Numbered from the stretch's first letter, positions 1 through 8,185 are shown. The stretch is DNA of 39,529 nucleotides from Deltaproteobacteria bacterium (GCA_026388765.1 JAPLJC010000079.1:1-39529), one strand, 5' to 3'. Numbers and translations: made by a program. The notes: generated by a model from the sequence alone, not told the origin.

Positions 1-1
1 C

Positions 2-121
2 CTGGCAGGTAAACCGCCTAAGGTGGCCCTCACCGCCTGTATGCGCAAACTCCTGGTGATACTTAATGCCATGCTCAAAAATCGTACTTACTGGAACCCT
101 CAGCTGCATCTGGCAGCTTGA
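2..121 (+). mobile_element. IS110-family transposase, C-terminal fragment (cut by window start)
   Basis: The + strand frame starting at base 2 is open from the window edge to a TGA at 119-121. It encodes 39 residues, including GKPPKVALTACMRKLLVIL followed by NAMLKNRTYW. This matches the conserved C-terminus of IS110/IS1111/IS902 transposases (the Transposase_20 region) as I know it. The rest of the element lies to the left of the window, so intactness cannot be judged. Only 15 bases separate its stop from the kdsA stop codon on the other strand, so the right end of the element must lie in, or very near, the kdsA 3' end. Such a short downstream flank would suit the IS110 subgroup, whose non-coding RNA end is upstream of the gene, better than IS1111; this is inference. 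Confidence 0.8.
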
Positions 122-136
122 CAGAAAAGACAGTCG

Positions 137-967
137 CTACACTTCCTTCTGCTCCCGAAGAAACTCGTGCAGGGCCTTTAGTTCCCGCCACAGGGGCAGG
201 ACCTCTTTGAGGGGCAGGGAGTTGGGTCCGTCGCAGAGGGCCTGGGCCGGATCGGCATGGACCTCCATGAAGAGGCCGTCCACCCCCACCGCCACCGCCG
301 CCCGGGCCAGGGGGGCGATAAACTCCCGCTGGCCCCCGGAGCAAGTCCCCTGGCCGCCGGGAAGCTGGACGCTATGGGTGACGTCCAGGACCATCGGGCA
401 GCCCAGGTCCCGCATGAGGGGCAGGCTGCGGAAATCCACCACCAGGTTGTTGTAACCGAAGCTAACGCCCCGCTCGGTGAGGATGATCCGGTCATTGCCG
501 GCGGCGCGGACTTTCTCGATCACCGGTTGCATATCCCAGGGGGCCAGGAACTGCCCTTTCTTGATATTCACCACCTTGCCGGTCTGGGCCGCGGCCACCA
601 CCAGGTCGGTCTGGCGGCAGAGGAAGGCGGGAATCTGCAAGACATCCAAGACCGCGGCGGCGGGCGCCACCTCGGCGACCTGGTGCACGTCGGAAAGCAC
701 CGGCAGCCCGACTTCGGCCTTCACTCGGGCCAGGATTTCCAGCCCCTTGGCCAAACCAGGGCCGCGATAAGAAGACAATGAGGTGCGGTTGGCCTTGTCG
801 TAGGAGGCCTTGAAGATCAGCGGCAGGTCGAGTTCCCGGGCATAATCCCGCAGGCTCCGGGCGATCTCCAGCGTGGCCGCGGCGGACTCGATGACGCAGG
901 GCCCGGCGATGAGGACCAGGGAGCCATCGCCTATCGAGAAATCAGCAATTTTTATCTTGGCGTTCAT
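137..967 (-). CDS. kdsA: 3-deoxy-8-phosphooctulonate synthase (Kdo-8-P synthase)
   Basis: KdsA condenses phosphoenolpyruvate with arabinose 5-phosphate to give Kdo-8-phosphate, the committed step to the LPS inner-core sugar Kdo, in the cytoplasm. The 276-residue protein is full length for the family. It has the N-terminal AGPCVIES signature (residues 21-28), [11 protein letters not shown], the central [11 protein letters not shown] metal/substrate motif, FMEVH and LCDGPNS near the C-terminus. Cys24 sits where the metal-dependent (Aquifex-type) enzymes have a metal-ligand Cys and E. coli has Asn, so I place it in the metal-dependent class. The ATG at 967 has no purine-rich ribosome binding site. 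The upstream gene is a disrupted mrr, and pyrG lies beyond it; the usual coupling to pyrG may have been lost. The stop lies 15 bases from an IS110 fragment. Confidence 0.97.
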   Translation of the reverse strand: MNAKIKIADFSIGDGSLVLIAGPCVIESAAATLEIARSLRDYARELDLPLIFKASYDKANRTSLSSYRGPGLAKGLEILARVKAEVGLPVLSDVHQVAEVAPAAAVLDVLQIPAFLCRQTDLVVAAAQTGKVVNIKKGQFLAPWDMQPVIEKVRAAGNDRIILTERGVSFGYNNLVVDFRSLPLMRDLGCPMVLDVTHSVQLPGGQGTCSGGQREFIAPLARAAVAVGVDGLFMEVHADPAQALCDGPNSLPLKEVLPLWRELKALHEFLREQKEV

Positions 968-984
968 TGGGGAGGTGAGGGGAT

Positions 985-1010
985 AGTAGTCAGTAGCCAG
1001 TAGTCAGTAA
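985..1010. repeat. Heptanucleotide repeat tract, left inverted copy flanking mrr
   Basis: The sequence has a seven-base period (AGTAGTC/AGTAGCC units). Its reverse complement matches the tract at 1942-1973 at 23 of 25 aligned positions, so the two tracts form inverted repeats around the mrr gene. It starts 18 bases upstream of the kdsA start codon. Confidence 0.85.
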
Positions 1011-1029
1011 AACCTCAGTCAAGGGGTGT

Positions 1030-1893
1030 TCATTTCCTAAAGTCATCAAAGAATTTTTCGTCCACATCATATGTGGTCCTTGGTATAAGCCCGAGTTGCA
1101 GCTGTTCGAACATCTGTATAAGAGTATCACCGTCAACTAATTATATTGGAGGTGCACCGTCTCTCCGAGCCTCTTTTTTGGCTTCGAGAGTGAATGTGCC
1201 CGTGGTAATGATAATGCCCTTGTCGGCTCTTCCCATCATTGCACCACGGAAATCTCTTATCTGTGATGGGGTTACTGCTCCTTGATAACGTTTACATTGG
1301 AAAAGAACATTGAAGCTCACAAAAGGATTTACCTGAAGAATACCGACACCATCTATGCCACCATCACCAGTCTTCCCGGTAACTTCCACTTTTTGAAAAC
1401 CAGACTCTCGTAAAAGTCTTTGGCTAAGGCGTTCAAATCCGTTAGGTGGCAAAGACTTAATCAGGTTGAGCAAACTAGTTCGATGATCTGTTGGTTCAAT
1501 TTCTTCATCCTCTGCATCGCCAACTGATGGATTTGTTTGGTCTTTAAGTCTCTTTCCTTCTTTTAAATTTTTTTTGACTTCACGAAATACGCCCAATGCA
1601 TCAAATATTTTGGTATCAATTGATAGTCCTTTGTCTGTGAGGCTCCATACACCACGTTTTGAAGCATCAATGTAACCTGCGTATGCCAAATAAAGGCGTG
1701 CCCATTGAACTTGGTTCCGAACACGTGACCCCCCATTTTTAAGAGTCACTTCTTGTTCTGGTTCGGGTATTTTCAATTTTTCAATGACACGATCAATCAC
1801 CTCGGCAACTGTTCCTGATCCTCCTGACTCCTTCAGGACTTCGATTATCGGTATGAAGAATCGAATAAACTGTGAACCTTTGCTTTTGCTCAT
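1030..1893 (-). pseudogene. mrr: Mrr-type restriction endonuclease with premature stop
   Basis: The Mrr family are type IV-like restriction enzymes that cut modified DNA. An N-terminal winged-helix Mrr_N region (about residues 8-90) is followed by an acidic linker and a Mrr_cat nuclease core (about 145-250). The core has a GDGGID motif containing Asp181 and a FQCKRY motif (Gln199, Lys201), so the catalytic PD-(D/E)xK residues are present. A TAA at 1141-1143 ends the frame after GAPPI (250 residues). Reading past it in the same frame gives 36 further residues beginning LVDGDTLIQMFEQLQLGL, typical of the family's C-terminus, to a TGA at 1030-1032. Homologues usually carry Glu or Asp at the stop position, so a single GAA-to-TAA change is the simplest explanation. 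The gene is AT-rich compared with pyrG and kdsA. The stump could still be made; its activity cannot be predicted. Confidence 0.85.
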
Positions 1894-1941
1894 TTAATCG
1901 TCCACTAAGCCAAATTTCTTGTCTTGGCGAATCCTACGAAA

Positions 1942-1973
1942 ACTGGCAACTGACTACTGGCTACTGGCTACTG
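1942..1973. repeat. Heptanucleotide repeat tract, right inverted copy flanking mrr
   Basis: Successive CTGGCAA, CTGACTA, CTGGCTA, CTGGCTA units have a seven-base period. The tract ends four bases before the pyrG stop codon (TGA read from 1978-1980). It is an inverted partner of the tract at 985-1010 and shares its unit with the tract at 11960-11992. Confidence 0.88.
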
Positions 1974-1977
1974 CCCC

Positions 1978-3648
1978 TCAGATTTCCTCGTCGGGGTTGA
2001 CGTGGCTCTGCTTATATTCCAGAGCGGCCCGGATATAGTCCCGGAACAGGGGGTGGGGGTCCATGGGCCCGGATTTGAATTCCGGGTGGAACTGGCAGCC
2101 CAGGAACCAGGGATGGTCCTTGATCTCGACGATCTCCACCAACTCGCCGTTGGGGGAAGTGCCGGTGATGGCCAGGCCGGCGGCGCTCAGCTTCTCCCGG
2201 TAGTCGTTGTTGAATTCGTAGCGGTGGCGGTGGCGTTCCATGATCTGGCTCTGGCGGTAGGCCCGGCCGGCCAGAGACTCTTCTTTGAGGACGCAGGGGT
2301 AGGCCCCCAGGCGCATGGTGCCGCCTTTTTCCGATTCCCGGTCCCGGCGGATGATGGCGTCCCGGCGGTAGTCGTACCACTCCCGCATCAGGTAGATGAC
2401 CGGGTCGGCCGCCTCGGGATCGAACTCCTCGCTGGTGGCGGCGGGGATGCCGGCCAGATGCCGGGCGAACTCGATGACCGCCAGTTGCATGCCGAAGCAG
2501 ATGCCGAAGTAGGGGATGCGGTGCTCCCGGGCGTAGCGGATGGCCTGGATCTTGCCCTCCACGCCGCGGACCCCGAAGCCGCCGGGCACCAGGATGCCGT
2601 GCAGGTGCCCCAGCAGCCCCTCGGCCCCTTCCCGCTCCACCTTCTCGGAGTCGATGTAGGTCAGGGCCACCTGGACCTCGTTGGCCAGGCCGCCGTGTAC
2701 CAGGGCCTCGTGCAGGCTCTTGTAGGATTCCCGCAAATCTACGTACTTGCCGACGATGCCGATCTCCACCCGGTCCTTGGGGTGCTTGATGCGGCTCACT
2801 AATTCCTGCCAGGGTTCCAACTGGGGTTGACGGGTCCAGATGTTCAGGACCTCGACAATGCGCTCGTCCAGCCCCTCCTGATGCAAGAGCAGCGGGATTT
2901 CGTAAATATTGTCCACGTCCTGGGCGGTGATCACCGCCTCGGGTTCGACGTTGCAGAACAGGGCGATCTTGGCCTTGATGTCTTTGCTCAGGAGTTTTTC
3001 GGTGCGGCACAGGAGCAGGTTGGGCTGGATGCCGACGGTGCGCAGTTCCTTGACGCTGTGTTGGGTGGGCTTGGTCTTGACCTCGCCGGCGGTCTTGATG
3101 AAGGGCACCAGGGTGAGGTGGATGTAGCAGACGTTGTCCTTGCCCAGGTCGCCCTTGAGTTGCCGGATGGCCTCCAGGAAGGGCAGGCTCTCGATATCGC
3201 CCACGGTGCCGCCGATCTCGATGATGGCCACGTCCACCGTTGGGGCGATCTGCCGAATAGCCTGCTTGATTTCGTCGGTGACATGGGGGATGACCTGGAC
3301 CGTGCCGCCCAGGTAATCGCCCCGGCGCTCCTTGGTGATGACATTGTGGTAAATGCGGCCGGAGGTGAAATTATTTTCCTGCCCCAGAGTCACGGTGGTG
3401 TAACGCTCATAATGCCCCAGGTCCAGGTCGGTTTCGGCCCCGTCTTCAGTGACGAAGACCTCGCCGTGCTGGAAGGGGTTCATGGTGCCGGGGTCCACGT
3501 TGATGTACGGGTCCAGCTTTTGAAAAGTGATGCGCAAGCCCCGGGCCTCCAAAAGCGCCCCGATGGCCGCCGCCGCCACTCCTTTGCCTAGGGAGGACAG
3601 CACCCCGCCGGTAATAAAGATTAATTTGGTCTTCACGAATTCCTTCAT
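1978..3648 (-). CDS. pyrG: CTP synthase (glutamine hydrolysing)
   Basis: PyrG converts UTP to CTP using ATP and glutamine, the last step of de novo pyrimidine nucleotide synthesis. The protein has the N-terminal synthetase domain, starting [16 protein letters not shown] and continuing through [12 protein letters not shown] and an [11 protein letters not shown] motif. The C-terminal class I glutamine amidotransferase domain contains GICFGMQ (nucleophile Cys384 in this numbering) and FHPEF close to the end. I chose the ATG at 3648 (556 residues, MKEFVKTKL), which matches the family N-terminus. An in-frame TTG at 3672 would add eight unconserved residues. CMP-Kdo formation needs CTP, which fits the usual proximity to kdsA. 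Here the pair is separated by the mrr insert. Confidence 0.97.
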   Translation of the reverse strand: MKEFVKTKLIFITGGVLSSLGKGVAAAAIGALLEARGLRITFQKLDPYINVDPGTMNPFQHGEVFVTEDGAETDLDLGHYERYTTVTLGQENNFTSGRIYHNVITKERRGDYLGGTVQVIPHVTDEIKQAIRQIAPTVDVAIIEIGGTVGDIESLPFLEAIRQLKGDLGKDNVCYIHLTLVPFIKTAGEVKTKPTQHSVKELRTVGIQPNLLLCRTEKLLSKDIKAKIALFCNVEPEAVITAQDVDNIYEIPLLLHQEGLDERIVEVLNIWTRQPQLEPWQELVSRIKHPKDRVEIGIVGKYVDLRESYKSLHEALVHGGLANEVQVALTYIDSEKVEREGAEGLLGHLHGILVPGGFGVRGVEGKIQAIRYAREHRIPYFGICFGMQLAVIEFARHLAGIPAATSEEFDPEAADPVIYLMREWYDYRRDAIIRRDRESEKGGTMRLGAYPCVLKEESLAGRAYRQSQIMERHRHRYEFNNDYREKLSAAGLAITGTSPNGELVEIVEIKDHPWFLGCQFHPEFKSGPMDPHPLFRDYIRAALEYKQSHVNPDEEI

Positions 3649-3970
3649 ATACCTAGCTTCTGCTGATGTCAAGGGAGGTTTGGCAGGGGCCGGGAGCAGG
3701 GTCTTGCGCCCCTTGCCCGGTGGTCCCGGCGGTCGGCTTCGGGACGGGTCGCGGCAAAATTCCGGTTGCCAGGCTGGCTCGAGCTGCCGGTCTGGTCGGC
3801 AAGCAATCGGCGGCCTGGCCCCAAAAAAGGGAGGGAGCCCGCAGGCTCCCTCTTAAAGTTTCTGACGCCAGGGTCGGAGGACGCTGCCTCCGTCCGTCAC
3901 TGCACCAGTTTGGGATATTGATAGCTATCCCACAAAAAATCTTGACCTTAGAAAAGCATGACCGTTTGCA
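3649..3970. other. Intergenic region between pyrG and the tad genes
   Basis: These 322 bases hold no credible gene. The left part (3649-3820) is GC-rich untranslated sequence upstream of pyrG, with no clear promoter that I would defend. The right part contains the terminator at 3823-3852 and a small hairpin around 3884-3901 (CGGAGG, six-base loop, CCTCCG). Confidence 0.6.
3823..3852 (-). terminator. Rho-independent terminator of the tad gene cluster
   Basis: A perfect 9-bp stem (GAGGGAGCC / GGCTCCCTC, 3831-3839 with 3844-3852) has a four-base loop. Read on the minus strand it is followed at once by CC and six T residues (3823-3828). It lies about 120 bases beyond the stop codon of the last tad gene, in the correct orientation. 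Confidence 0.85.
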
Positions 3971-4993
3971 TCACGGACTGACTAATTTGGGCGTGCCCGC
4001 AACACCGCCAATTGTTCCTGTGGTTGCGGGAGCTGGTCTAACATTGGGATCGAAACATTCGTCTACAAAATGCCCTGTCATGGAGTTCGCGCTTAAACTA
4101 TCGACTTTAAACGCCGACCACCCGATGATGGACTCCCACCCTTGCTTCTCAACGAATTGGACTATCGGTACTATAATGGTCTCGCCGGATGTGATAAAGT
4201 CCGTCAATGTGGCTTTCGTACCTGGCACCGTATAAATTTGGCTTCCGGTGGCAATGCCGGTGGGATCGGCAATCAGTGGAGCATCGATACGAACCGACGG
4301 GACGCTGTTACCTCCATCCAGATTAAACCAGCCTGCAATATTTTTATTACTCAGCGGCTTAATATTTTGTTCGACCACGTCTATTTTCACAGTCCCACCA
4401 ACATTATCATAGACAGTATCCCAGGATACTGCGACTGGGGGGACGCCAGTGGTTTGATAGGCCTCGGGGATAATTGCGGTTGCTGTGGCATTCACTGTTT
4501 GTGGACTGGATAGCCCAACAAGCGGTGCTAAATACATAGTGACATTTTTGCTGAGGGTCACCTTTACTGCCGGCTCAGGCAGATAAGCTGAGTTAGCGTT
4601 GCGAATAAGTGGTAGTGTTTGTACATAATCTGCTGGTGGGTTTAACAACCAGTATCCATATTGAACAGTGCCATCTGCAATGGTAAATTGTTGGTTCTCA
4701 GCTAGATTAGCTGCATTACTTATTATTGTGTGGGCCTTCTGCTGTCCTTGAAGCCAGTTTGGCTCTTGATTTAGCCCCGGGTTGTTATAGGGCAGGAAAC
4801 CCGTCACGCCGCCCAAGGCACCGGCATCCGCAGTCCTCTGTAACTCGGCCTTCGCCATTACCATATGGCCGATATCGACCGCCAGCCCAGCGAATCCGCA
4901 AAGTACGGCGAAAACGATGGCTATAACAAGAGCGGTCGCTCCCGATTCATCAAGGTCCAGAGTCAACATCTTCTTCGCTCTCCTATTAGTCAT
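3971..4993 (-). CDS. TadG-like pilus-assembly protein (second copy)
   Basis: The 340-residue protein begins with a short basic segment and then ESGATALVIAIVFAVLCGFA, a hydrophobic helix. AVDIGHMVMAKAELQRTADA follows, the pattern of the Tad domain at the N-terminus of TadG-like Flp-pilus proteins (PF13400 type). The remainder is an extracytoplasmic, beta-rich, Thr/Ser/Pro-rich region without recognisable catalytic motifs. The family helps assemble or anchor tight-adherence (Flp) pili at the envelope. A GAGGAGG ribosome site lies six bases before the ATG. The preceding tadE-like gene ends only 11 bases upstream, so the two are surely co-transcribed. It is the partner of the longer TadG-like protein at 6038-7585, with little similarity outside the N-terminal segment. 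Base composition is lower in GC than the housekeeping neighbours. Confidence 0.8.
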   Translation of the reverse strand: MTNRRAKKMLTLDLDESGATALVIAIVFAVLCGFAGLAVDIGHMVMAKAELQRTADAGALGGVTGFLPYNNPGLNQEPNWLQGQQKAHTIISNAANLAENQQFTIADGTVQYGYWLLNPPADYVQTLPLIRNANSAYLPEPAVKVTLSKNVTMYLAPLVGLSSPQTVNATATAIIPEAYQTTGVPPVAVSWDTVYDNVGGTVKIDVVEQNIKPLSNKNIAGWFNLDGGNSVPSVRIDAPLIADPTGIATGSQIYTVPGTKATLTDFITSGETIIVPIVQFVEKQGWESIIGWSAFKVDSLSANSMTGHFVDECFDPNVRPAPATTGTIGGVAGTPKLVSP

Positions 4994-5004
4994 CCCAGTC
5001 CTCC

Positions 5005-5472
5005 TCAGTGCTCAACGTTCATAGCCGTAGTGGCTGTGAGTGTCTGTGGGTCGGTAACTGGCTCGAACCCATAAAAATTAAAGTGGCCAAGTAACCACCA
5101 ATGCTTAACCGCGCTAACAGAAACCGTAGCTATCTTATTTGGAAACGAACCAGCATAAGTGGTGGTAACGGTTAATGTATCTAAATTTAATGCGCTGTAG
5201 TTAAGCCCGGCTTCTAATTTTACGTAATCAGAAACCTCAGCAGAAGTGGGGGCGGCGTCGGTCCCGGTGTACTTCGCGGCATAACGGGCGCCTCCCCGAC
5301 TAGCATTACTGGTAAGATATTTCATATAATACATATGGCCTAAATCCATCCCCCCCAGTATTAATAACGCCAATACCGGTGCCAGTATAGCAAACTCCAC
5401 GGCGGCTGCTCCTTGCGTCCGGCGCCAAAAACCGCGGCAACGAAGAATATAATGCTTAACTATCCGTCTCAT
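5005..5472 (-). CDS. TadE-like pseudopilin (second copy)
   Basis: This is a TadE-family minor pseudopilin of about 155 residues. The N-terminus MRRIVKHYILRCRGFWRRTQ is followed by G-AAAVEFAIL, a class III prepilin-type site (Gly, then Glu at +5) cut by TadV-like peptidases. Next come a hydrophobic helix and the family motif SNASRGGARYAA. I chose the ATG at 5472 because the paralogue at 7715-8185 starts with the same residues; an ATG at 5493 would add MNGGTGG. The first 30 or so residues are nearly identical to the paralogue, whereas the rest differs with gaps. The upstream leader (5473-5658) is also shared. It is followed after 11 bases by the TadG-like gene. Confidence 0.82.
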   Translation of the reverse strand: MRRIVKHYILRCRGFWRRTQGAAAVEFAILAPVLALLILGGMDLGHMYYMKYLTSNASRGGARYAAKYTGTDAAPTSAEVSDYVKLEAGLNYSALNLDTLTVTTTYAGSFPNKIATVSVSAVKHWWLLGHFNFYGFEPVTDPQTLTATTAMNVEH

Positions 5473-5658
5473 CCCACCAGTTCCCCCATTCATCCCATCA
5501 TCATGTCACTGGCATCCAAAAATTATGTGGTAGCTCATCTGCCTCTGTCCAAAATAGATACTTACATTCTTTCCAGCGACAGGAGAAAGATGGAAATAAC
5601 CTGTAAACCGAAGATAATCTATCAGATTCAGGAAATATATAGGGGAATCCCTGAATTT
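5473..5658 (-). repeat. tadE leader, copy 2 (duplicated non-coding block)
   Basis: Read on the minus strand, this block aligns with 8186-8375 upstream of the other tadE-like gene. The best-conserved part runs 129 bases without a gap, with 18 differences by my count. Shared strings include GATTCCCCTATAT, TTTCCATCTTTCTCC and AAGTATCTATTTTGGACAGA. It probably holds the promoter and 5' untranslated region. A frame of up to 63 codons (5501-5692) crosses it, but its coding status is doubtful. Confidence 0.75.
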
Positions 5659-5789
5659 GACCAAGGAAATAACTGAGTTCGGCTACTTGCAAGGCGGCGG
5701 GTCTATGTTATTGTGAGCTTTCTCAGCAGCAAAGATTCTGAGCGCAGCGAATAAGGCAAAGTAATTTAAAAAACTTGTGCCAGCAGCGG

Positions 5790-5866
5790 CGCAGGCTAAA
5801 GCCTGCGGTGGCGGCCTCGGGAAGGATATCAGTAGATCTACTGATATCACGGGGGGGAAACCCCGT
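5790..5866. other. Cluster of three consecutive hairpins/palindromes
   Basis: Within 77 bases there are three structures. The first is an 18-base hairpin at 5790-5807 (CGCAGGCT / AGCCTGCG). The second is a perfect 24-bp palindrome at 5825-5848 centred on AGATCT. The third is a hairpin at 5849-5866 (ACGGGG, six-base loop, CCCCGT). They lie downstream of the longer tadG-like gene and upstream of the second tadE leader. No open frame covers them. The flanks (5659-5789 and 5867-5996) show nothing else apart from a fragment of a dispersed repeat end (TTCTGAGCGCAGCGAA) near 5735-5750. Confidence 0.7.
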
Positions 5867-5996
5867 AAAATTGGTCTAGGGATGTGGAAGCGTTATTTAG
5901 CGATTGGCTGAGGCGAAGAAAGAGGAGGTAGCCGCTCAGGTTCCCCATTTCCATAGATTAAGGCAAGAAAGCCGGAGATACCAGCAGGTGGGACCC

Positions 5997-6022
5997 CAGG
6001 GAGGGCGCTGCGGCCCTCCCTG
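5997..6022. terminator. Hairpin downstream of the longer tadG-like gene
   Basis: A perfect 10-bp stem (CAGGGAGGGC with GCCCTCCCTG) and a six-base loop lie 15 bases beyond the stop codon of the gene at 6038-7585. No T-run follows on the minus strand, so it may be a transcript-end stabiliser or weak terminator rather than a classical one. Confidence 0.5.
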
Positions 6023-6037
6023 AGAGGCTGGCAAAGG

Positions 6038-7585
6038 CTAATTTGCCGGGATCAGCTTGGGAACGCTGGCAAAGGCCCCCACGTTGGTGGTAGCCGCGGA
6101 ATTCATCTCCTTGGCGGAGAGGCCGCCGGCCTCGCCGGCCACGTTGGGAATGCCTGGAATTATGGTGCTGACACTCGTCACATTCTTGACGGTCATGCTG
6201 TTGGCGTTCCAGACGCTGCTGCTCAATCTCGCCAGGCAGTCCAATTTGTTCTGATAGGTAGTACTGCCCGAGATTGGCGCCGGACTGGTAATTTTTTTAG
6301 GGAAGGTATAGCTGCAGTCGTCACAGCTGGAGGTATAAGTGACCCCGACGATGTCCGCGTTGACAAAGCCATTAACAAAGATAGTCGGAGGGGGCATGGT
6401 ATAACAGGCATATGCCTCCGTAGGCCAGAAGGGGGCCAGCAGCCGGGCCAGGGACATGAACCCATTTTTATAGCCTTGGGTCACCAACGGGTTGTGTGTG
6501 GAGCCGTAAACCGGCATGGTGACCCGCCAGGGGGTGCCGGCCGGGGGCGCCGTATTGGCATTACCGGTCGTCTTGTAATTGTAGGCCTTCTGCAACCTCT
6601 GGAAAATGGGTCCGATATAACTGGAGCCGTACATAAACTCGCTCCTGGGATAGATCTGCGTCCCCAGGGCCAGTTTGTCCACGTGCAGCGGCGTGCTCGC
6701 GGTTAGACTGGTATTGTATATCTTTTCAATAATGTTTTTCATGGTATCGGGTATCGCGTCACTCGAGCCGACGGTGAAAAGATATACCTGTCTGGGGTCG
6801 AGTGGACTGGCAGCGGTTACACCGGTATTAACATTTGTCGGCGTACTGCCGGGGACATAGTAGCCGCCTGAATCCTTGAAGACAATTGTCTTGGTGGTGG
6901 TGGCCACGGCCTCACTGGGGCCAAAAATCCCGGCCCACCAGCTGGAGTTTCCGGTGGACGCAAGAGGACTGATGGGTCCGGTAGCCGGCAAGGCCACCGG
7001 CAATTCGACAGTGCCCGCATACACCGAATAGGCATAGCCCATACAGGCGCGGCTGGTAGCCGCCACCTCTGAGGTGCCGGAGCCAAAGACGCCGGCAAAA
7101 AAGTTGGTCACCGGGCCGTAAGCCGTCCCGGCAGCCCGCCGGACCGTGACCTGTACGGCATTGGCTGTGGAAGATGGGGGAACTGCGGTGCTGTTGCCGA
7201 TGTTGGTCCATTTCGAACCTATAGCATGTTCATTCCAGGTGCCGAAGGTGATGTCCACGTCATTGCGGGAGCCGTCGGGCATCGAGGCAAGACCTTGCAG
7301 AGTGCTGGCCTGTTGCAGGACGGCCATAGCTGCATTCACCGCACCCGAGGCATCCCGGTAAGTGTCCCGATTGCCGGTAGACATATCCTCGTGAATTAGA
7401 GCTCTTGCCGCAGCCAGCGCCGCGGCATCGGCGTTATTTTGCATTTCATTTTTCACCGTGTAAAGATGGCCCATGTCGATGGCCAGGCTGGCCATCCCCA
7501 AAAAGGCTACCATACCAAGGGCGATCACGACCGCCATCGAACCCTCCGCGCCTTTCATGAACGTAGCACTCCTTCCTTGCCGCAT
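6038..7585 (-). CDS. TadG-like pilus-assembly protein (first, longer copy)
   Basis: The 515-residue protein starts with a short basic leader and GAEGSMAVVIALGMVAFLGM. It continues through ASLAIDMGHLYTVKNEMQNN and ADAAALAAARAL, the N-terminal Tad-domain pattern of TadG-like proteins (membrane helix, then a conserved helix). The long C-terminal part is extracytoplasmic and rich in Thr, Ser, Ala and Asn. A Cys cluster, CDDC, lies around residue 420 and could form a disulfide or bind metal. I see no MIDAS motif of a von Willebrand A domain. The start ATG at 7585 is preceded by GGAGGG at seven bases. It lies 129 bases downstream of the first tadE-like gene and upstream of the second tadE-tadG pair. 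No Tad ATPase, secretin or prepilin peptidase gene is in the window. Confidence 0.78.
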   Translation of the reverse strand: MRQGRSATFMKGAEGSMAVVIALGMVAFLGMASLAIDMGHLYTVKNEMQNNADAAALAAARALIHEDMSTGNRDTYRDASGAVNAAMAVLQQASTLQGLASMPDGSRNDVDITFGTWNEHAIGSKWTNIGNSTAVPPSSTANAVQVTVRRAAGTAYGPVTNFFAGVFGSGTSEVAATSRACMGYAYSVYAGTVELPVALPATGPISPLASTGNSSWWAGIFGPSEAVATTTKTIVFKDSGGYYVPGSTPTNVNTGVTAASPLDPRQVYLFTVGSSDAIPDTMKNIIEKIYNTSLTASTPLHVDKLALGTQIYPRSEFMYGSSYIGPIFQRLQKAYNYKTTGNANTAPPAGTPWRVTMPVYGSTHNPLVTQGYKNGFMSLARLLAPFWPTEAYACYTMPPPTIFVNGFVNADIVGVTYTSSCDDCSYTFPKKITSPAPISGSTTYQNKLDCLARLSSSVWNANSMTVKNVTSVSTIIPGIPNVAGEAGGLSAKEMNSAATTNVGAFASVPKLIPAN

Positions 7586-7714
7586 GATTCTTCCCTCCTC
7601 ACGGTACTAACCACTATTAGTTAAGAAATATTTAATTGCATCAAAGCTCCCAATTTGGTCTCTCCTTACCAGAGAGGTGTTTCCGCCGGGACGATCACTC
7701 GCCATGGTGATGAT

Positions 7715-8185
7715 TTACTCGCATTGCATCACGCTGGTGGCCGCTATTGTGGTTGGTAAGTGTGGAATAATGGTTCCAAGTAGAAACCAGTGTTTGGTCG
7801 CCGATACCGTGACTTGCACGGGCTGACCCTTGGTGCCGGTACTATAGCCCGCACCACTCGCGGCCACAGTAGGACTGAGGCTGGCGACCAAGGTTTGAGC
7901 GATATATTGAGTGGTTACGTAGCTTGAAATTGTCGGTGACATGCTGCTGGGCGGAATGCGCGTTGCAGTGGAATCGACATGAAAAGTTACCCCGTAGCGG
8001 GCCCCCTCCCGGCTGGCGTTGGTAACTACCTGCCTGATATAGAAGGCATGGCCAAAATCTATGATCCCGCCGAGAATGAAGATTAATACGGTGCCCAGAA
8101 TGGCAAACTCCACCGCCGCCACCCCTTGTGTCCCACGCCAAAAACCCCGGCAACGAAGAACGTAATGCTTAACTATCCGTCTCAT
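7715..8185 (-). CDS. TadE-like pseudopilin (first copy)
   Basis: This 156-residue TadE-family protein has the N-terminus MRRIVKHYVLRCRGFWRGTQ, then G-VAAVEFAIL with Glu at +5 after the presumed cleavage Gly. A hydrophobic helix and TNASREGARYGV follow, the TadE signature. The C-terminal half is predicted to be extracytoplasmic and ends in Cys-Glu. Compared with the copy at 5005-5472, the first 30 residues and the ATSVM/ATTAMNV end region are alike, but the middle is unrelated in length and sequence. The ATG at 8185 is preceded by a weak GGTGAG. It is the first gene of a four-gene tad block read from a leader at 8186-8375. Confidence 0.83.
   Translation of the reverse strand: MRRIVKHYVLRCRGFWRGTQGVAAVEFAILGTVLIFILGGIIDFGHAFYIRQVVTNASREGARYGVTFHVDSTATRIPPSSMSPTISSYVTTQYIAQTLVASLSPTVAASGAGYSTGTKGQPVQVTVSATKHWFLLGTIIPHLPTTIAATSVMQCE

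Noticed and set aside
985-1973. CRISPR-like array or insertion sequence around mrr
   Set aside because: The repeats are seven-base tandem units without spacers. There is no transposase frame and no clear target-site duplication.
2002-2802. Long + strand open frame opposite pyrG, and similar frames opposite etfA, icmF and the acyl-CoA dehydrogenases
   Set aside because: They mirror well-identified conserved genes, have no motifs of their own, and arise from GC-rich third positions.
3642-3672. TTGACA followed by TATATG upstream of pyrG as a promoter
   Set aside because: The spacer is too short, and the supposed -10 overlaps the chosen start codon. The match is probably chance.
5790-5866. Riboswitch for the tad genes
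   Set aside because: Hairpins are present, but I could not match the conserved loops of c-di-GMP or other known riboswitches. The location is well upstream of the next tad leader.
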